From NCBI GenBank assembly GCA_007117055.1, contig SKHH01000102.1, positions 1 to 12,953 of the forward strand: 12,953 nucleotides of DNA. The letters are read 5' to 3'. This document shows positions 5,504 through 12,953 of the stretch, in pieces. Position 1 is the stretch's first letter, and every line of letters starts with the position of its first letter. The notes beneath the pieces are model-generated. The model had not been told where the DNA came from and did not search any database. It saw nothing but the letters and a program-made list of their open reading frames with translations. Origin of the DNA: Lishizhenia sp. Lineage in GTDB: Bacteria; Bacteroidota; Bacteroidia; Flavobacteriales_D; Crocinitomicaceae. The translations under genes were made by a program, and so were the position numbers.

Positions 5504-5585
5504 GCGGATGTGGTGAAATTGGTAGACACGCTAGACTTAGGATCTAGTGCCGCGAGGTGTGTGGGTTCGAGTCCCTCCATCCGCA
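5504..5585 (+). tRNA. tRNA-Leu, anticodon UAG
   Basis: A complete class II tRNA of 82 nt. The acceptor stem is GCGGATG (5504-5510) with CATCCGC (5578-5584), discriminator A at 5585. The anticodon stem CTAGA/TCTAG (5531-5535, 5543-5547) holds loop CTTAGGA with anticodon TAG at 5538-5540, which reads CUA and, by wobble, other CUN codons. The long variable arm (about 5548-5560) is typical of leucine tRNAs. The T arm has GTGGG, loop TTCGAGT and CCCTC; the second pair of this stem is a T-T mismatch. CCA is not encoded and must be added after transcription. It has its own promoter and terminator. Confidence 0.97.
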
Positions 5586-5598
5586 CAAAATTAAAGAG

Positions 5599-5630
5599 TG
5601 GTATAAGTCGATAACTTATGCCATTTTTTG
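5599..5630 (+). terminator. Intrinsic terminator after tRNA-Leu
   Basis: TGGTATAAGT (5599-5608) pairs with ACTTATGCCA (5614-5623), 10 bp with one G-T wobble, around a 5-nt CGATA loop, and is followed by T6 at 5624-5629. It lies 14 nt beyond the tRNA 3' end and 47 nt before the trigger factor ATG. Confidence 0.88.
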
Positions 5631-5676
5631 TTTAATGTTTTCGCTTTGGCGAATTGATGGAATTAGATAATTGATT

Positions 5677-7038
5677 ATGGAAGTAACAAGACAAGACGTA
5701 GACAGTCTAAATGCTTTATTAACAGTAAAGGTTAAAGCAGAAGATTATCAAGAAAAGGTGAACTCAACTTTAGAGGGGTATCGTAAACAAGCGAATATCC
5801 CTGGTTTTCGCAAAGGAAAAGTGCCTATGGGTATTATCAAAAAACAATACGGTCGAGCTGTATTGGCAGAAGAATTGAACAAGTTGGTGAGTGAAAACTT
5901 ACATCAATATATTCAAGAACAAAACCTAGATATCTTAGGGAATCCTCTCCCAAAAACTGATGATGATGTAAAAGGTGATTTTGATAAGCCTAGTGATTTT
6001 GAATTCACTTATGAGATTGGACTTTCCCCAGAAATTGATATTAAACTTTCTGGTAGAAATAAATTTGAGTATACAAAGGTGAAAATTGATGGTGAGTTGA
6101 TTGAAAAGCAAATGAATGATCTCCGTCGTCGTTATGGAAAATTAGCCTCTGTTGATACCGTTGGTGAAAAAGATATGGTACTTGGTCAATTTGTAGAGTT
6201 GGACGAAAGTGGAGATATTAAGGAAGGTGGAATCCTTCACTCTTCGACTATTTCTATGGAATTCATTGAAGATAAAAAAGCTATCAAGGGACTTTTGAAG
6301 AAGAAAGTTGGTGACAAGGTAGTTTTGGATCCATACAAAGTTTCAAAAGGGGGAAGTGATACAGCTTCAATGCTTGGGATTAAAGATGATGAATTAGAAA
6401 ATATTTCTAACTCCTTTGAGTTTACAATCAATGATGTAAAACAAATGGAATTAGCGGAATTGAATCAAGAGCTATTTGATAAATTATTTGGTGAAGGAAC
6501 TGTTTCTTCTGAAGAAGAAATGAAAGCTAAAATAGTGGAAGATCTAGAAAAAATGTTTTCCGCAGATAGTGATAAAATCTTAGCACGCAGAGTAACAAAT
6601 GATTTGATTAAAAAAACGGAAATAGAATTACCAAATGAGTTCTTAAAGCGTTGGATTCAAGCTTCTCAAAAAGAACCAATATCGTTAGAGGACATAGAAA
6701 AAGATTACGAGAATTACGCTAAAGGAATTCGTTGGCAATTGATTCAAAATGAAATTTTCAAGAAGAATGACATTAAAGTAACTCAGCAAGAAACAATAGA
6801 TTATACAAAAGGATTATTGGTGAATCAGTACGCTCAATATGGCATCCCAGCTCCGGAAGATAAGGAATTGAGCGCGAGTGCAATGCAAGTGCTTTCTAAT
6901 AGAGAAGAAGCACAACGTATTTCGGATATGTTAGCGGAAGAAAAATTGCTGGACTATTACAAAAACACAGTTAAGTTAGCAGAAAAAGAAGTTTCATACG
7001 ACGACTTCATGAAAATTGCGCAAGACGAGAACGCATAA
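5677..7038 (+). CDS. tig: Trigger factor, ribosome-associated chaperone
   Basis: Binds the large subunit beside L23 at the exit tunnel and shields nascent chains. It is 453 residues from the ATG at 5677; an in-frame TTG two codons earlier is less likely. The N-terminal ribosome-binding domain (about 1-115) has the signature NIPGFRKGKVP (40-50), with the Phe-Arg-Lys that docks on L23 at 44-46 as in E. coli. The middle part (about 145-255) corresponds to the FKBP-like domain, recognisable by AIKGLLKKKVGDKVVL, but the usual FKBP active-site aromatic pattern is not evident, so proline isomerase activity is doubtful. The remainder (about 256-453) is the helical, Glu/Lys-rich chaperone body. No convincing promoter is seen before it; read-through from the tRNA unit or an atypical promoter must serve. 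A strong terminator follows. Confidence 0.95.
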   Translation: MEVTRQDVDSLNALLTVKVKAEDYQEKVNSTLEGYRKQANIPGFRKGKVPMGIIKKQYGRAVLAEELNKLVSENLHQYIQEQNLDILGNPLPKTDDDVKGDFDKPSDFEFTYEIGLSPEIDIKLSGRNKFEYTKVKIDGELIEKQMNDLRRRYGKLASVDTVGEKDMVLGQFVELDESGDIKEGGILHSSTISMEFIEDKKAIKGLLKKKVGDKVVLDPYKVSKGGSDTASMLGIKDDELENISNSFEFTINDVKQMELAELNQELFDKLFGEGTVSSEEEMKAKIVEDLEKMFSADSDKILARRVTNDLIKKTEIELPNEFLKRWIQASQKEPISLEDIEKDYENYAKGIRWQLIQNEIFKKNDIKVTQQETIDYTKGLLVNQYAQYGIPAPEDKELSASAMQVLSNREEAQRISDMLAEEKLLDYYKNTVKLAEKEVSYDDFMKIAQDENA

Positions 7039-7054
7039 ATAGAATATTTTAATT

Positions 7055-7083
7055 AAAACCTCAGCAACGCTGAGGTTTTTTTT
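7055..7083 (+). terminator. Intrinsic terminator after tig
   Basis: AAAACCTCAGC (7055-7065) pairs perfectly with GCTGAGGTTTT (7069-7079) around AAC, followed by T-run 7076-7083. The symmetrical A-run and T-run would also let it act in reverse, though no minus-strand gene ends here. Its T-run runs directly into the -33 TTTG of the hldD promoter. Confidence 0.94.
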
Positions 7084-7110
7084 GTTAAAGGGTTTAATTT
7101 TATAATTTTG
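7081..7110 (+). promoter_or_regulatory. Promoter of hldD
   Basis: TTTG at 7081-7084, an 18-nt spacer and TAATTTTG at 7103-7110, an exact TAnnTTTG. Transcription would start near 7115-7117, about 15 nt before the ATG at 7132. The -33 element is formed by the last bases of the tig terminator T-run. Confidence 0.75.
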
Positions 7111-7131
7111 ATTTTTATTCAAGTTTAAATT

Positions 7132-8097
7132 ATGATAGTATTAACTGGTGCTGCTGGATTTATAGGAAGCTGTTTACTTGCTCGATTAAACGAATTAGAA
7201 ATTCAACGAGTAATGTTAGTGGATGATTTTAAAAAACCGCTAAAAGGACATAATCTTGTGGATAAACGTTTTCATAGTAAAATGGATCGTTCTGAGTTTT
7301 TGGAGTGGTTTAAGAAAAATGGGAGCGAAGTAAAGTTTATTTTTCATATTGGTGCACGTACAGATACTGCTGAATTTGATATCGATATTTTCAATGAATT
7401 AAACCTGAATTATTCTAAAGAAATTTGGAGATGGTGTACACATTATAAAATCCCTCTAGTATATGCTAGTTCGGCAGCAACATATGGTTTAGGTGAGCAT
7501 GGATATGACGATATTCACAGTGTTGTAGAGAAATTGACTCCCTTAAATCCATATGGAGACTCAAAGAATGATTTTGATAAATGGGCGTTAAAACAACATC
7601 ACGCTCCTCCATTTTGGGCGGGTCTAAAGTTTTTTAATGTATATGGTCCCAACGAATACCACAAAGGGAGAATGGCTTCTGTGATTTTACATGCATACCG
7701 TCAAATTAACTCAACAGGTGGAATGAAGCTGTTTCGTTCTCATAATGAAAAGTATAGTGACGGAGAACAAATGCGTGATTTTATTTACGTAAAGGACGTG
7801 GTCAATGTGTGTTACTTTTTATATAAAAACCGACCAGAAAGCGGACTGTATAACCTTGGGTCAGGGAAAGCAAGAACATTTTTAGACTTAACCAGAAATA
7901 CGTTTAAGGCCTTGAAACGCGAAATCAATATTTCATTCATAGACACACCAGAGGATATTCGTGATAAATACCAATATTTTACCGAAGCAAATATGAATAA
8001 ACTCATTCATGCTGGATACAAAGATGGTTTTCATACCTTGGAGCAAGGTGTTGAAGACTACGTGAAGAATTATTTAATTCCTAATAAGTATTATTAG
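7132..8097 (+). CDS. hldD: ADP-L-glycero-D-manno-heptose 6-epimerase
   Basis: Converts ADP-D-glycero-D-manno-heptose to the L-glycero form, the last step in making the heptose donor for the lipopolysaccharide inner core. An extended short-chain dehydrogenase of 321 residues (310 in E. coli; also called rfaD). The NADP-binding TGAAGFIGS is at 5-13, ASSAATYG at 112-119, and catalytic Tyr141 and Lys145 lie in NPYGDSK. FFNVYGPNEYHKGRMASV (168-184) includes the second conserved Lys178 that acts in epimerisation, and DFIYVKDV and YNLGSGKARTF match the family closely. Other NDP-sugar epimerases lack this HKGxMASV block, so the specific name is well supported. No other heptose gene is nearby; it seems to be a single-gene unit with its own promoter. 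Confidence 0.93.
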   Translation: MIVLTGAAGFIGSCLLARLNELEIQRVMLVDDFKKPLKGHNLVDKRFHSKMDRSEFLEWFKKNGSEVKFIFHIGARTDTAEFDIDIFNELNLNYSKEIWRWCTHYKIPLVYASSAATYGLGEHGYDDIHSVVEKLTPLNPYGDSKNDFDKWALKQHHAPPFWAGLKFFNVYGPNEYHKGRMASVILHAYRQINSTGGMKLFRSHNEKYSDGEQMRDFIYVKDVVNVCYFLYKNRPESGLYNLGSGKARTFLDLTRNTFKALKREINISFIDTPEDIRDKYQYFTEANMNKLIHAGYKDGFHTLEQGVEDYVKNYLIPNKYY

Positions 8098-8160
8098 ATG
8101 TTTACTGAGTAGACAGTTGGTATTTTCAAGTATAGTAATAATGTGAGTGAGATAAAACGG

Positions 8161-9723
8161 CTAGCACGAATTATTCTTCCATTTTGTAACAATCGCTTGT
8201 GCACAATTCATTCCATCAACAGCTGCTGAAATGATACCTCCCGCATATCCCGCCCCTTCGCCGCTTGGAAAAAGTCCTTTGATAGTCACATGTTCTAATG
8301 TTTGACGATTTCTCGGAATAGAAATAGGTGAGGAGGTACGAGATTCTGGCGCATGAATTACAGCATCATTTGTATAATAGCCTTTCATTTTTTTACCAAA
8401 ATCTTTGAATGCTTTACGAAGTGCATTAGAAATAATAGGTGGAAGAACTTCATTTAGATTTACTGAAACAATTCCGGGTTGATAAGAGCTTTTGGGCAAA
8501 TCTTTAGAGAGTTTGTTTTCAACAAAGTCTATTAAGCGTTGTGCGGGAACTTGTTGATTTTTCCCAGCTACGTCCCAACATTTTTGTTCAACCGACTGCT
8601 GAAAACGTAAACCTACAAAAGGGTCGTTTTTATCATAATTAGGAAGGTCTTCGGGTAATAAACTCACTACAATTCCCGAGTTGGAATAAGGATTATTTCT
8701 TTTAGATGGTGACCACCCATTCGTTACTACTTCTCCCTGTGATGTAGCACAAGGAGCAATAATTCCTCCAGGACACATACAAAATGAGTAAACACCTTTA
8801 CCTTCGACTTGTGTTACTAAACCATAACTTGCAGGAGGCAAGTGAGCACCAGAATATTCACCGTGATATTGTATCTTATCGATTAGCGCTTGTTGATGTT
8901 CTACGCGAACACCCAATGCAAACCCTTTCGCTTCAATATGAACTCCTCTTTTGTGTAATAATGTGTAGATGTCTCTCGCTGAGTGACCTGTAGCGAGAAT
9001 TAAAGCATCACAAAGAATAGTTTTCGTTTCATTAACAGTTATGCTTTTGAGGGTGTTATTTTCAATATGTAAATCGGTTAATTTATGCTCAAAATGTATT
9101 TCTCCACCTGCCTCGATAATGGTTTCTCGGATTTTTGTAATAATTTGAGGGAGCTTATTGGTCCCAATGTGAGGATGTGCGTCTACTAAAATATCTCGAT
9201 CAGCTCCAAAGTGAACGAGCCATTCCATCGCTTTTTTGACATTTCCCCGTTTTTTACTTCGTGTGTATAATTTACCATCAGAATATGTTCCTGCACCTCC
9301 TTCTCCAAAACAATAGTTCGATTCTGGGTTTACTATTCCCTTTTTATTTAACTCCGCTAAATCTCGTCTTCTTGATCGTACATCTTTGCCACGTTCAAAT
9401 AGTAAAGGTTTTACACCCGATTCTAGTGCTTGTAAAGCCGCCCATAAACCTGCTGGTCCGGCACCAATAATTATTATAGTTTTATTTTCTTCGAGTTTTT
9501 CTGGAAAGAAATACTGAGACGGATGTGTAATCTCGGTTTTACTAAGTACTACTTGAAGCAAGTATTTTACGGGCTTTTTACGAGCGTCAATGGATCGTTT
9601 TCGAATATGAAAATGCGGGAATTCAGATGAGCTGACCTTTGCTTGAGCTAGCGAACGTTGATAAATTAATTCAAGATCATCAACCTCTTCAGGAAGAACA
9701 TAGAATTGAACAGTATTTTCCAT
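8161..9723 (-). CDS. COG2509-type FAD-dependent dehydrogenase, substrate unknown
   Basis: A 520-residue cytoplasmic flavoprotein. An N-terminal domain of about 80 residues, with an RKRSIDARKK basic segment, precedes a Rossmann fold. IIIIGAGPAGLWAA (83-96) binds the FAD pyrophosphate and Glu110 at the end of the next strand would hold the ribose. CFGEGGAGTYSDGKL (138-152), LILATGHSARD (241-251), FCMCPGG (314-320) and FPSGEGAGYAGGI (485-497) are the conserved signatures of the uncharacterised FAD-dependent dehydrogenase group COG2509. The reaction is unknown. The ATG at 9723 shares its first base with the stop of porT (TGATG), so translation is probably coupled; a GTG one codon upstream is possible but less likely. 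It converges on hldD, whose stop is 63 nt away. Confidence 0.88.
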   Translation of the reverse strand: MENTVQFYVLPEEVDDLELIYQRSLAQAKVSSSEFPHFHIRKRSIDARKKPVKYLLQVVLSKTEITHPSQYFFPEKLEENKTIIIIGAGPAGLWAALQALESGVKPLLFERGKDVRSRRRDLAELNKKGIVNPESNYCFGEGGAGTYSDGKLYTRSKKRGNVKKAMEWLVHFGADRDILVDAHPHIGTNKLPQIITKIRETIIEAGGEIHFEHKLTDLHIENNTLKSITVNETKTILCDALILATGHSARDIYTLLHKRGVHIEAKGFALGVRVEHQQALIDKIQYHGEYSGAHLPPASYGLVTQVEGKGVYSFCMCPGGIIAPCATSQGEVVTNGWSPSKRNNPYSNSGIVVSLLPEDLPNYDKNDPFVGLRFQQSVEQKCWDVAGKNQQVPAQRLIDFVENKLSKDLPKSSYQPGIVSVNLNEVLPPIISNALRKAFKDFGKKMKGYYTNDAVIHAPESRTSSPISIPRNRQTLEHVTIKGLFPSGEGAGYAGGIISAAVDGMNCAQAIVTKWKNNSC

Positions 9724-10439
9724 CACCCTTCAAAAGTAATAGAAAACCACCAAACGCGATTGTATAATCGATCAATTGGATCTGATAAACGTGTTTTATC
9801 ACTAATTAATGCGTTAATTAAACCATGTGAAAGTTTTAATTCCATTCCAAACTTGAAATAGGGTAAGAAAAAATCAACTCCTGCACCGATTTGCCCTTGA
9901 AAGTCATCTCTTTTAATTTTTAAAAAGGGATTAGCAGGACTTTGTGATGAAAATTCTTTTGTTTGTAAGTCTAATGTGTATTGTGCTCCAGTTATTATAT
10001 ATGAAGCAAAGTTATTGTATCTAAGAGTTCTAAATTTAAAAAGCAAAGGGAAATCTAGATTTGTAGAGCCGAGTCGCTCCTCGTGTGTGGAAAATTCTCC
10101 ATCGCGCAAGTAGGTGTAGTCTAATACTCTTTCTTGAAAAGAGAGAGAAGGAATAAAACGTAAACGAATAGAAGGATGACCTAGCTTCATAGAACTGATA
10201 ATACCTAACTGAAAACCTGGCTGACTTATGTTTTCAATACTGTATAAATCGTAATTTGTTAACAAGTTACCTTTGTATTCGGTGCTAAAGTCGGCCGTGT
10301 TTACTCCTAACATAAAACCAAACTGAATGAATTTCCGATCAAAATTACGATAGTTTTTAGTCACTTCACTTCTTTGAGCAAACGAGCATTGGAAACCAAA
10401 AGTGATTGCCAGTAAGAAAATGATACTATAGTTTTTCAT
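9723..10439 (-). CDS. porT: Type IX secretion system protein PorT
   Basis: A 238-residue outer-membrane beta-barrel protein. The signal peptide is MKNYSIIFLLAITFGFQCSFA with likely cleavage before Gln22; the cysteine in it does not sit in a lipobox. The mature protein alternates short hydrophobic strands, for example FIQFGFMLGVNTADF, GFQLGIISSMKLG and IRLRFIPSLSFQ. It ends in an aromatic strand, WWFSITFEG, as expected of a barrel. The pattern and the neighbour ubiE match PorT (244 residues in Porphyromonas gingivalis), which is needed to export T9SS substrates such as gingipains and gliding adhesins. The ATG at 10439 gives a clean signal peptide; a TTG just before it is disfavoured. About 45 nt separate it from ubiE, and it overlaps the flavoprotein start by 1 nt. 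A generic outer-membrane beta-barrel is the alternative reading. Confidence 0.85.
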   Translation of the reverse strand: MKNYSIIFLLAITFGFQCSFAQRSEVTKNYRNFDRKFIQFGFMLGVNTADFSTEYKGNLLTNYDLYSIENISQPGFQLGIISSMKLGHPSIRLRFIPSLSFQERVLDYTYLRDGEFSTHEERLGSTNLDFPLLFKFRTLRYNNFASYIITGAQYTLDLQTKEFSSQSPANPFLKIKRDDFQGQIGAGVDFFLPYFKFGMELKLSHGLINALISDKTRLSDPIDRLYNRVWWFSITFEG

Positions 10440-10484
10440 CAATCTAACAACGATTAATTACCCTTTTTAGTGTGTTAAATGGTT

Positions 10485-11225
10485 TTATTTTGTACCGTAA
10501 TAAATGGTAGCTATTCCACCAGAAACGAGTTTTGATTTCACATTTTTGTATCCTACTTTAGTGAGGATGTTTTTAAAATCCTCACCTTCAGGAAAAGCAT
10601 CTACAGATTCCGGAAGATATGCGTAAGCAGCTTTATCTTTAGAGATGGTTTTACCCAAAACAGGAATGATATTTTTAGAGTAAAAACCAAAAAGTTGTTT
10701 GATGGGGAACTTTTTAGGTTTCGAAAATTCTAAAATTACGGCCATACCATCTTTTCTTAATACACGCAACATTTCAGACAAACCTTTCTCTAAGTTTTCA
10801 TAGTTACGAACACCAAACCCAACCGTTAAAGCATCAAAATAACCATCATCAAAAGGAAGATTTTCAGAATCACCATTCATCATAGTAATAATATGATCAA
10901 CTTTTTTGTTTTTCATTTTGACCCTTCCCTTTTCTAGCATACCGTCAGAAATATCTACTCCAATAATTTCTTTTGGGTTTAATTTTAAGGCTTCAATTGC
11001 AAAATCTCCAGTACCTGTGGCCAAATCAATAATACGTTTGGGCTTAATGGGTTTTAATAGTTTTACTGCTTTTTTTCTCCATAGTTTATCTATACCTAAA
11101 GATAGAAAGTGATTTAAGAAATCATATTTCTCAGAAATGTTATTGAACATTTCAGCTACTTCCTCTTTTTTGGATTTATTATCTTGGTTGTAGGGTTTTA
11201 CTACTTTTTCTTGTTTTTCAGTCAT
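10485..11225 (-). CDS. ubiE: Demethylmenaquinone methyltransferase (UbiE/MenG)
   Basis: An SAM-dependent C-methyltransferase that turns demethylmenaquinone into menaquinone, the last step of menaquinone biosynthesis. Bacteroidota use menaquinone, so the MenG role is meant here and not ubiquinone synthesis. It is 246 residues. The UbiE signature YDFLNHFLSLGIDKLWR is at 34-50, SAM motif I IIDLATGTGDFA at 65-76, an acidic strand end in GVDIS (89-93), the GFGVRN motif at 136-141, MLRVLRKDGMAVILEFS at 152-168, and the family end GGIATIYYG at 236-244. The first 20 residues are a Lys/Gln/Asp-rich extension, probably flexible. The ATG at 11225 is 3 nt after the trkH stop, and porT follows about 45 nt later; ubiE next to porT is a familiar flavobacterial pairing. 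Confidence 0.95.
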   Translation of the reverse strand: MTEKQEKVVKPYNQDNKSKKEEVAEMFNNISEKYDFLNHFLSLGIDKLWRKKAVKLLKPIKPKRIIDLATGTGDFAIEALKLNPKEIIGVDISDGMLEKGRVKMKNKKVDHIITMMNGDSENLPFDDGYFDALTVGFGVRNYENLEKGLSEMLRVLRKDGMAVILEFSKPKKFPIKQLFGFYSKNIIPVLGKTISKDKAAYAYLPESVDAFPEGEDFKNILTKVGYKNVKSKLVSGGIATIYYGTK

Positions 11226-11228
11226 ATG

Positions 11229-12953
11229 CTAACCTATCATTGTATGTCCTTTCGGATATTTATAGTTTTTACTCATTACTTGTTTACCAAACAAATAAGC
11301 CAGTGTTAATGTTCCAACACGCCCAATAAACATGGCTAACATTAACACGTATTTTCCAATATCACTTAATTCAGGAGTAATACCCGTAGATAATCCTACC
11401 GTACAAGAGGCAGAAACATGTTCAAATATTATATCCATTAAACTAAACTTCCCCGTTGTTATGGATCCCATTTCCGTGATAGAAAGCGCAAATATACCAA
11501 TAAGATTACCCACAATAAAGAAAATAAAAACAGAATAGGCTTTCATTACAAGTTCGTTGTCAATCGTTCGATTAAATAATTCTATATTTAATTTACCACG
11601 TATAGTGGATAGTACAGAAGCAATCATAATGGCAAAGGTGGAAACACGAATACCACCAGCCGTAGAACCAGATCCTGCACCTACAAACATTAGAAATAGT
11701 GTGAATATGAGTACTGGAAGACTGAGGCTTCCGGTGTCAACAACATTGAAACCAGCACTTCTTGCCGTCATAGATTGAAATAGAGAAGTAGTGATTGATT
11801 CAGTAATACCAAACCCTTCGAGCGTATTATTTTGTTCAAAAACAAAGAAGATTACTGCACCTGATAGAAGTAAGATTAACGTAAAATATAGTGTTATTTT
11901 TGTTCCAAATTGAAAGGTTTTCCAAGGGAATCGCATGCGTTCTCTAAGTCGTTTTATTTCTAGCATATCGAATAGGTAAATCATCCCAAAACCTCCTAGA
12001 AAAAATAACACTAATATTACTAGATGAAGAAAATAATTATTAACTAATAAATCATTCATTAATCCATTGTTAATGATTGACAAGCCTGCATTGTTGAAAC
12101 TAGATATAGAATGAAAAACACTTTGAAAAATCCGATTACCTAAATGTTCAAACTCTCCTTCGTAAGGAAGGGCTATAAAGATTAGTGCACAGCCAATTGT
12201 TTCTATTGTAATTACCCATTTAACAATTTTCAGTAAGACGCTATTGGTATCACTGAACGACTCCTTGTTTAAAAAGTCTTCAATTATGCCATGTTGTTTG
12301 ATACCAATTCCAAATTTTGCAATAAACAGGTATATTGCTGCAAATGCGATGGTGTTTAATGCTCCTATTTGAATAATAAATAACACTATTAACTGTCCTT
12401 TGAATGTTAACGCTTCACTGATGTCAATAGTTGCGAGTCCCGTCACGCTTGTTGCTGAAACAGACATAAATAACGCATCTGTAAATGCAATCGAACCTTG
12501 CTGAACGGACATTTCAGGGAGCATAAGTAATCCGGCGCCAGCGGACATTATAGCAAAAATGGAAAGTGTAAATAGAAAACCAGGATGAATTTTAAACCAT
12601 TGACGAAAATCACGTCGTTTCAATAAGTCAGTGATTATATATAAGACAAAAAAGATTTGAACGAATAATGTAGAAACATCACTGAATTTTTCTACTCCCA
12701 AAAAATTGAAAAAACTACTAATTAATAATTTTCCCGTAAGGTTATATGAGATTCCTTCAATGAGCAGAAAAAGTATTAGAATAGTTTCAAATTTGTTATC
12801 GAGAAAGTAGCGTTTAGGGTTAAAATCATAGACGAATTTCAAAAAGAATCTAAAAATATAAAACGCAAAGCTATATTCTATTATTCGAGTTAAGGCATAA
12901 CCCGAAGCTTCAGTTTGAGGGAATCCGTAAAAATAAATGAGCACCCCAATCAT
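11229..12953 (-). CDS. trkH: TrkH-family potassium transporter, N-terminus beyond window
   Basis: An integral membrane K+ uptake protein of the TrkH/KtrB/HKT superfamily, which works with a cytoplasmic TrkA/KtrA ring not encoded here. 574 residues are visible, with many hydrophobic segments. The four pore repeats and their filter loops are SVSATSVTGLAT (164-175), SISSFNNAGLS (282-292), SMTARSAGFNV (394-404) and SASCTVGLSTG (514-524), each with the conserved filter Gly. The gate-loop region GAGSGSTAGGIRVST (425-439), with its Arg, is present. The frame reaches an ATG exactly at the window edge (12951-12953), inside what looks like a membrane segment (VLIYFYGFPQTE). Relatives usually have more residues before this point, so the true start probably lies outside. 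The stop is 3 nt before the ubiE start, so these genes form one transcript. Confidence 0.93.
   Translation of the reverse strand: MIGVLIYFYGFPQTEASGYALTRIIEYSFAFYIFRFFLKFVYDFNPKRYFLDNKFETILILFLLIEGISYNLTGKLLISSFFNFLGVEKFSDVSTLFVQIFFVLYIITDLLKRRDFRQWFKIHPGFLFTLSIFAIMSAGAGLLMLPEMSVQQGSIAFTDALFMSVSATSVTGLATIDISEALTFKGQLIVLFIIQIGALNTIAFAAIYLFIAKFGIGIKQHGIIEDFLNKESFSDTNSVLLKIVKWVITIETIGCALIFIALPYEGEFEHLGNRIFQSVFHSISSFNNAGLSIINNGLMNDLLVNNYFLHLVILVLFFLGGFGMIYLFDMLEIKRLRERMRFPWKTFQFGTKITLYFTLILLLSGAVIFFVFEQNNTLEGFGITESITTSLFQSMTARSAGFNVVDTGSLSLPVLIFTLFLMFVGAGSGSTAGGIRVSTFAIMIASVLSTIRGKLNIELFNRTIDNELVMKAYSVFIFFIVGNLIGIFALSITEMGSITTGKFSLMDIIFEHVSASCTVGLSTGITPELSDIGKYVLMLAMFIGRVGTLTLAYLFGKQVMSKNYKYPKGHTMIG

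Noticed and set aside
5645..5675. Possible tig promoter (TTTG at 5645-5648, TAATTGAT at 5668-5675)
   Set aside because: The -7 element matches only TA and one further T, and it would leave almost no leader. The TTTG is also the loop of a 5-bp TTCGC/GCGAA dyad.
8098..8160. Search for a terminator between the convergent hldD and flavoprotein genes
   Set aside because: No GC-containing stem with a T-run was found on either strand; the two transcripts may overlap or end by another mechanism.
8784..8993. Plus-strand ORFs of about 70 codons within the flavoprotein, ubiE and trkH genes
   Set aside because: Antisense frames within well-supported coding regions, with no recognisable domains.
10389..10391. 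Cysteine in the PorT signal peptide as a lipoprotein site
   Set aside because: The preceding residues (Gly-Phe-Gln) do not form a lipobox, and a signal peptidase I site (SFA before Gln22) fits better.
1..12953. Search for CRISPR arrays, insertion sequences, prophage, defence or toxin-antitoxin genes
   Set aside because: No spaced direct repeats, transposase motifs, terminal inverted repeats or accessory genes seen; gene content is ordinary core genome.

Overview
This 12.95-kb window is a low-GC chromosomal segment of housekeeping genes from a member of the Bacteroidota, most likely order Flavobacteriales. Several signs support this. Promoters have the Bacteroidota form (TTTG, a spacer of about 20 nt, then TAnnTTTG). 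Start codons are preceded by A-rich sequence and not by Shine-Dalgarno sites. There are pieces of the Bacteroidota-specific type IX secretion system (T9SS) at both ends (a PorP/SprF tail and PorT). The L13, S9 and trigger-factor sequences are also of the Bacteroidota type.

Layout, left to right. (1) Positions 1-208 hold the last 39 codons of a PorP/SprF-family membrane protein and a strong, probably bidirectional terminator. (2) A minus-strand gene for a secreted DUF3108 protein (274-1056) ends against that terminator from the other side. (3) A divergent intergenic region carries a near-ideal promoter for the plus-strand translation block rplM-rpsI-rpsB-tsf (1357-3960). The block has a structured leader before rpsB and a perfect terminator after tsf. 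(4) pyrH and frr follow. frr has its own consensus promoter starting in the T-run after pyrH. (5) tRNA-Leu(UAG) at 5504-5585 has its own promoter, a hairpin-containing 5' leader and a terminator. (6) tig (trigger factor) and hldD/rfaD (lipopolysaccharide heptose epimerase) follow, separated by a compact terminator/promoter junction. (7) A convergent minus-strand cluster occupies the rest: trkH (5' end outside the window), ubiE/menG, porT and a COG2509-type FAD-dependent protein. The spacings are 3 nt, about 45 nt and a 1-nt TGATG overlap.

The plus-strand genes work together in protein synthesis: two large- or small-subunit proteins (L13, S9), S2, elongation factor Ts, ribosome recycling factor, a leucine tRNA and the ribosome-bound chaperone. 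UMP kinase supplies pyrimidine nucleotides. The minus-strand cluster concerns the cell envelope and energetics: K+ uptake, menaquinone methylation, T9SS outer-membrane assembly and a flavoprotein of unknown substrate.

I found no mobile element, CRISPR array, toxin-antitoxin pair or defence island, and I do not think the window holds a new multi-gene system. The points worth a second look are regulatory and structural: a corrected GTG start for rplM, the S2 leader hairpin, terminator/promoter overlaps, a shared extended promoter at rplM and tRNA-Leu, the hairpin-rich tRNA leader, the porT/flavoprotein translational coupling, and the overlooked PorP/SprF tail.
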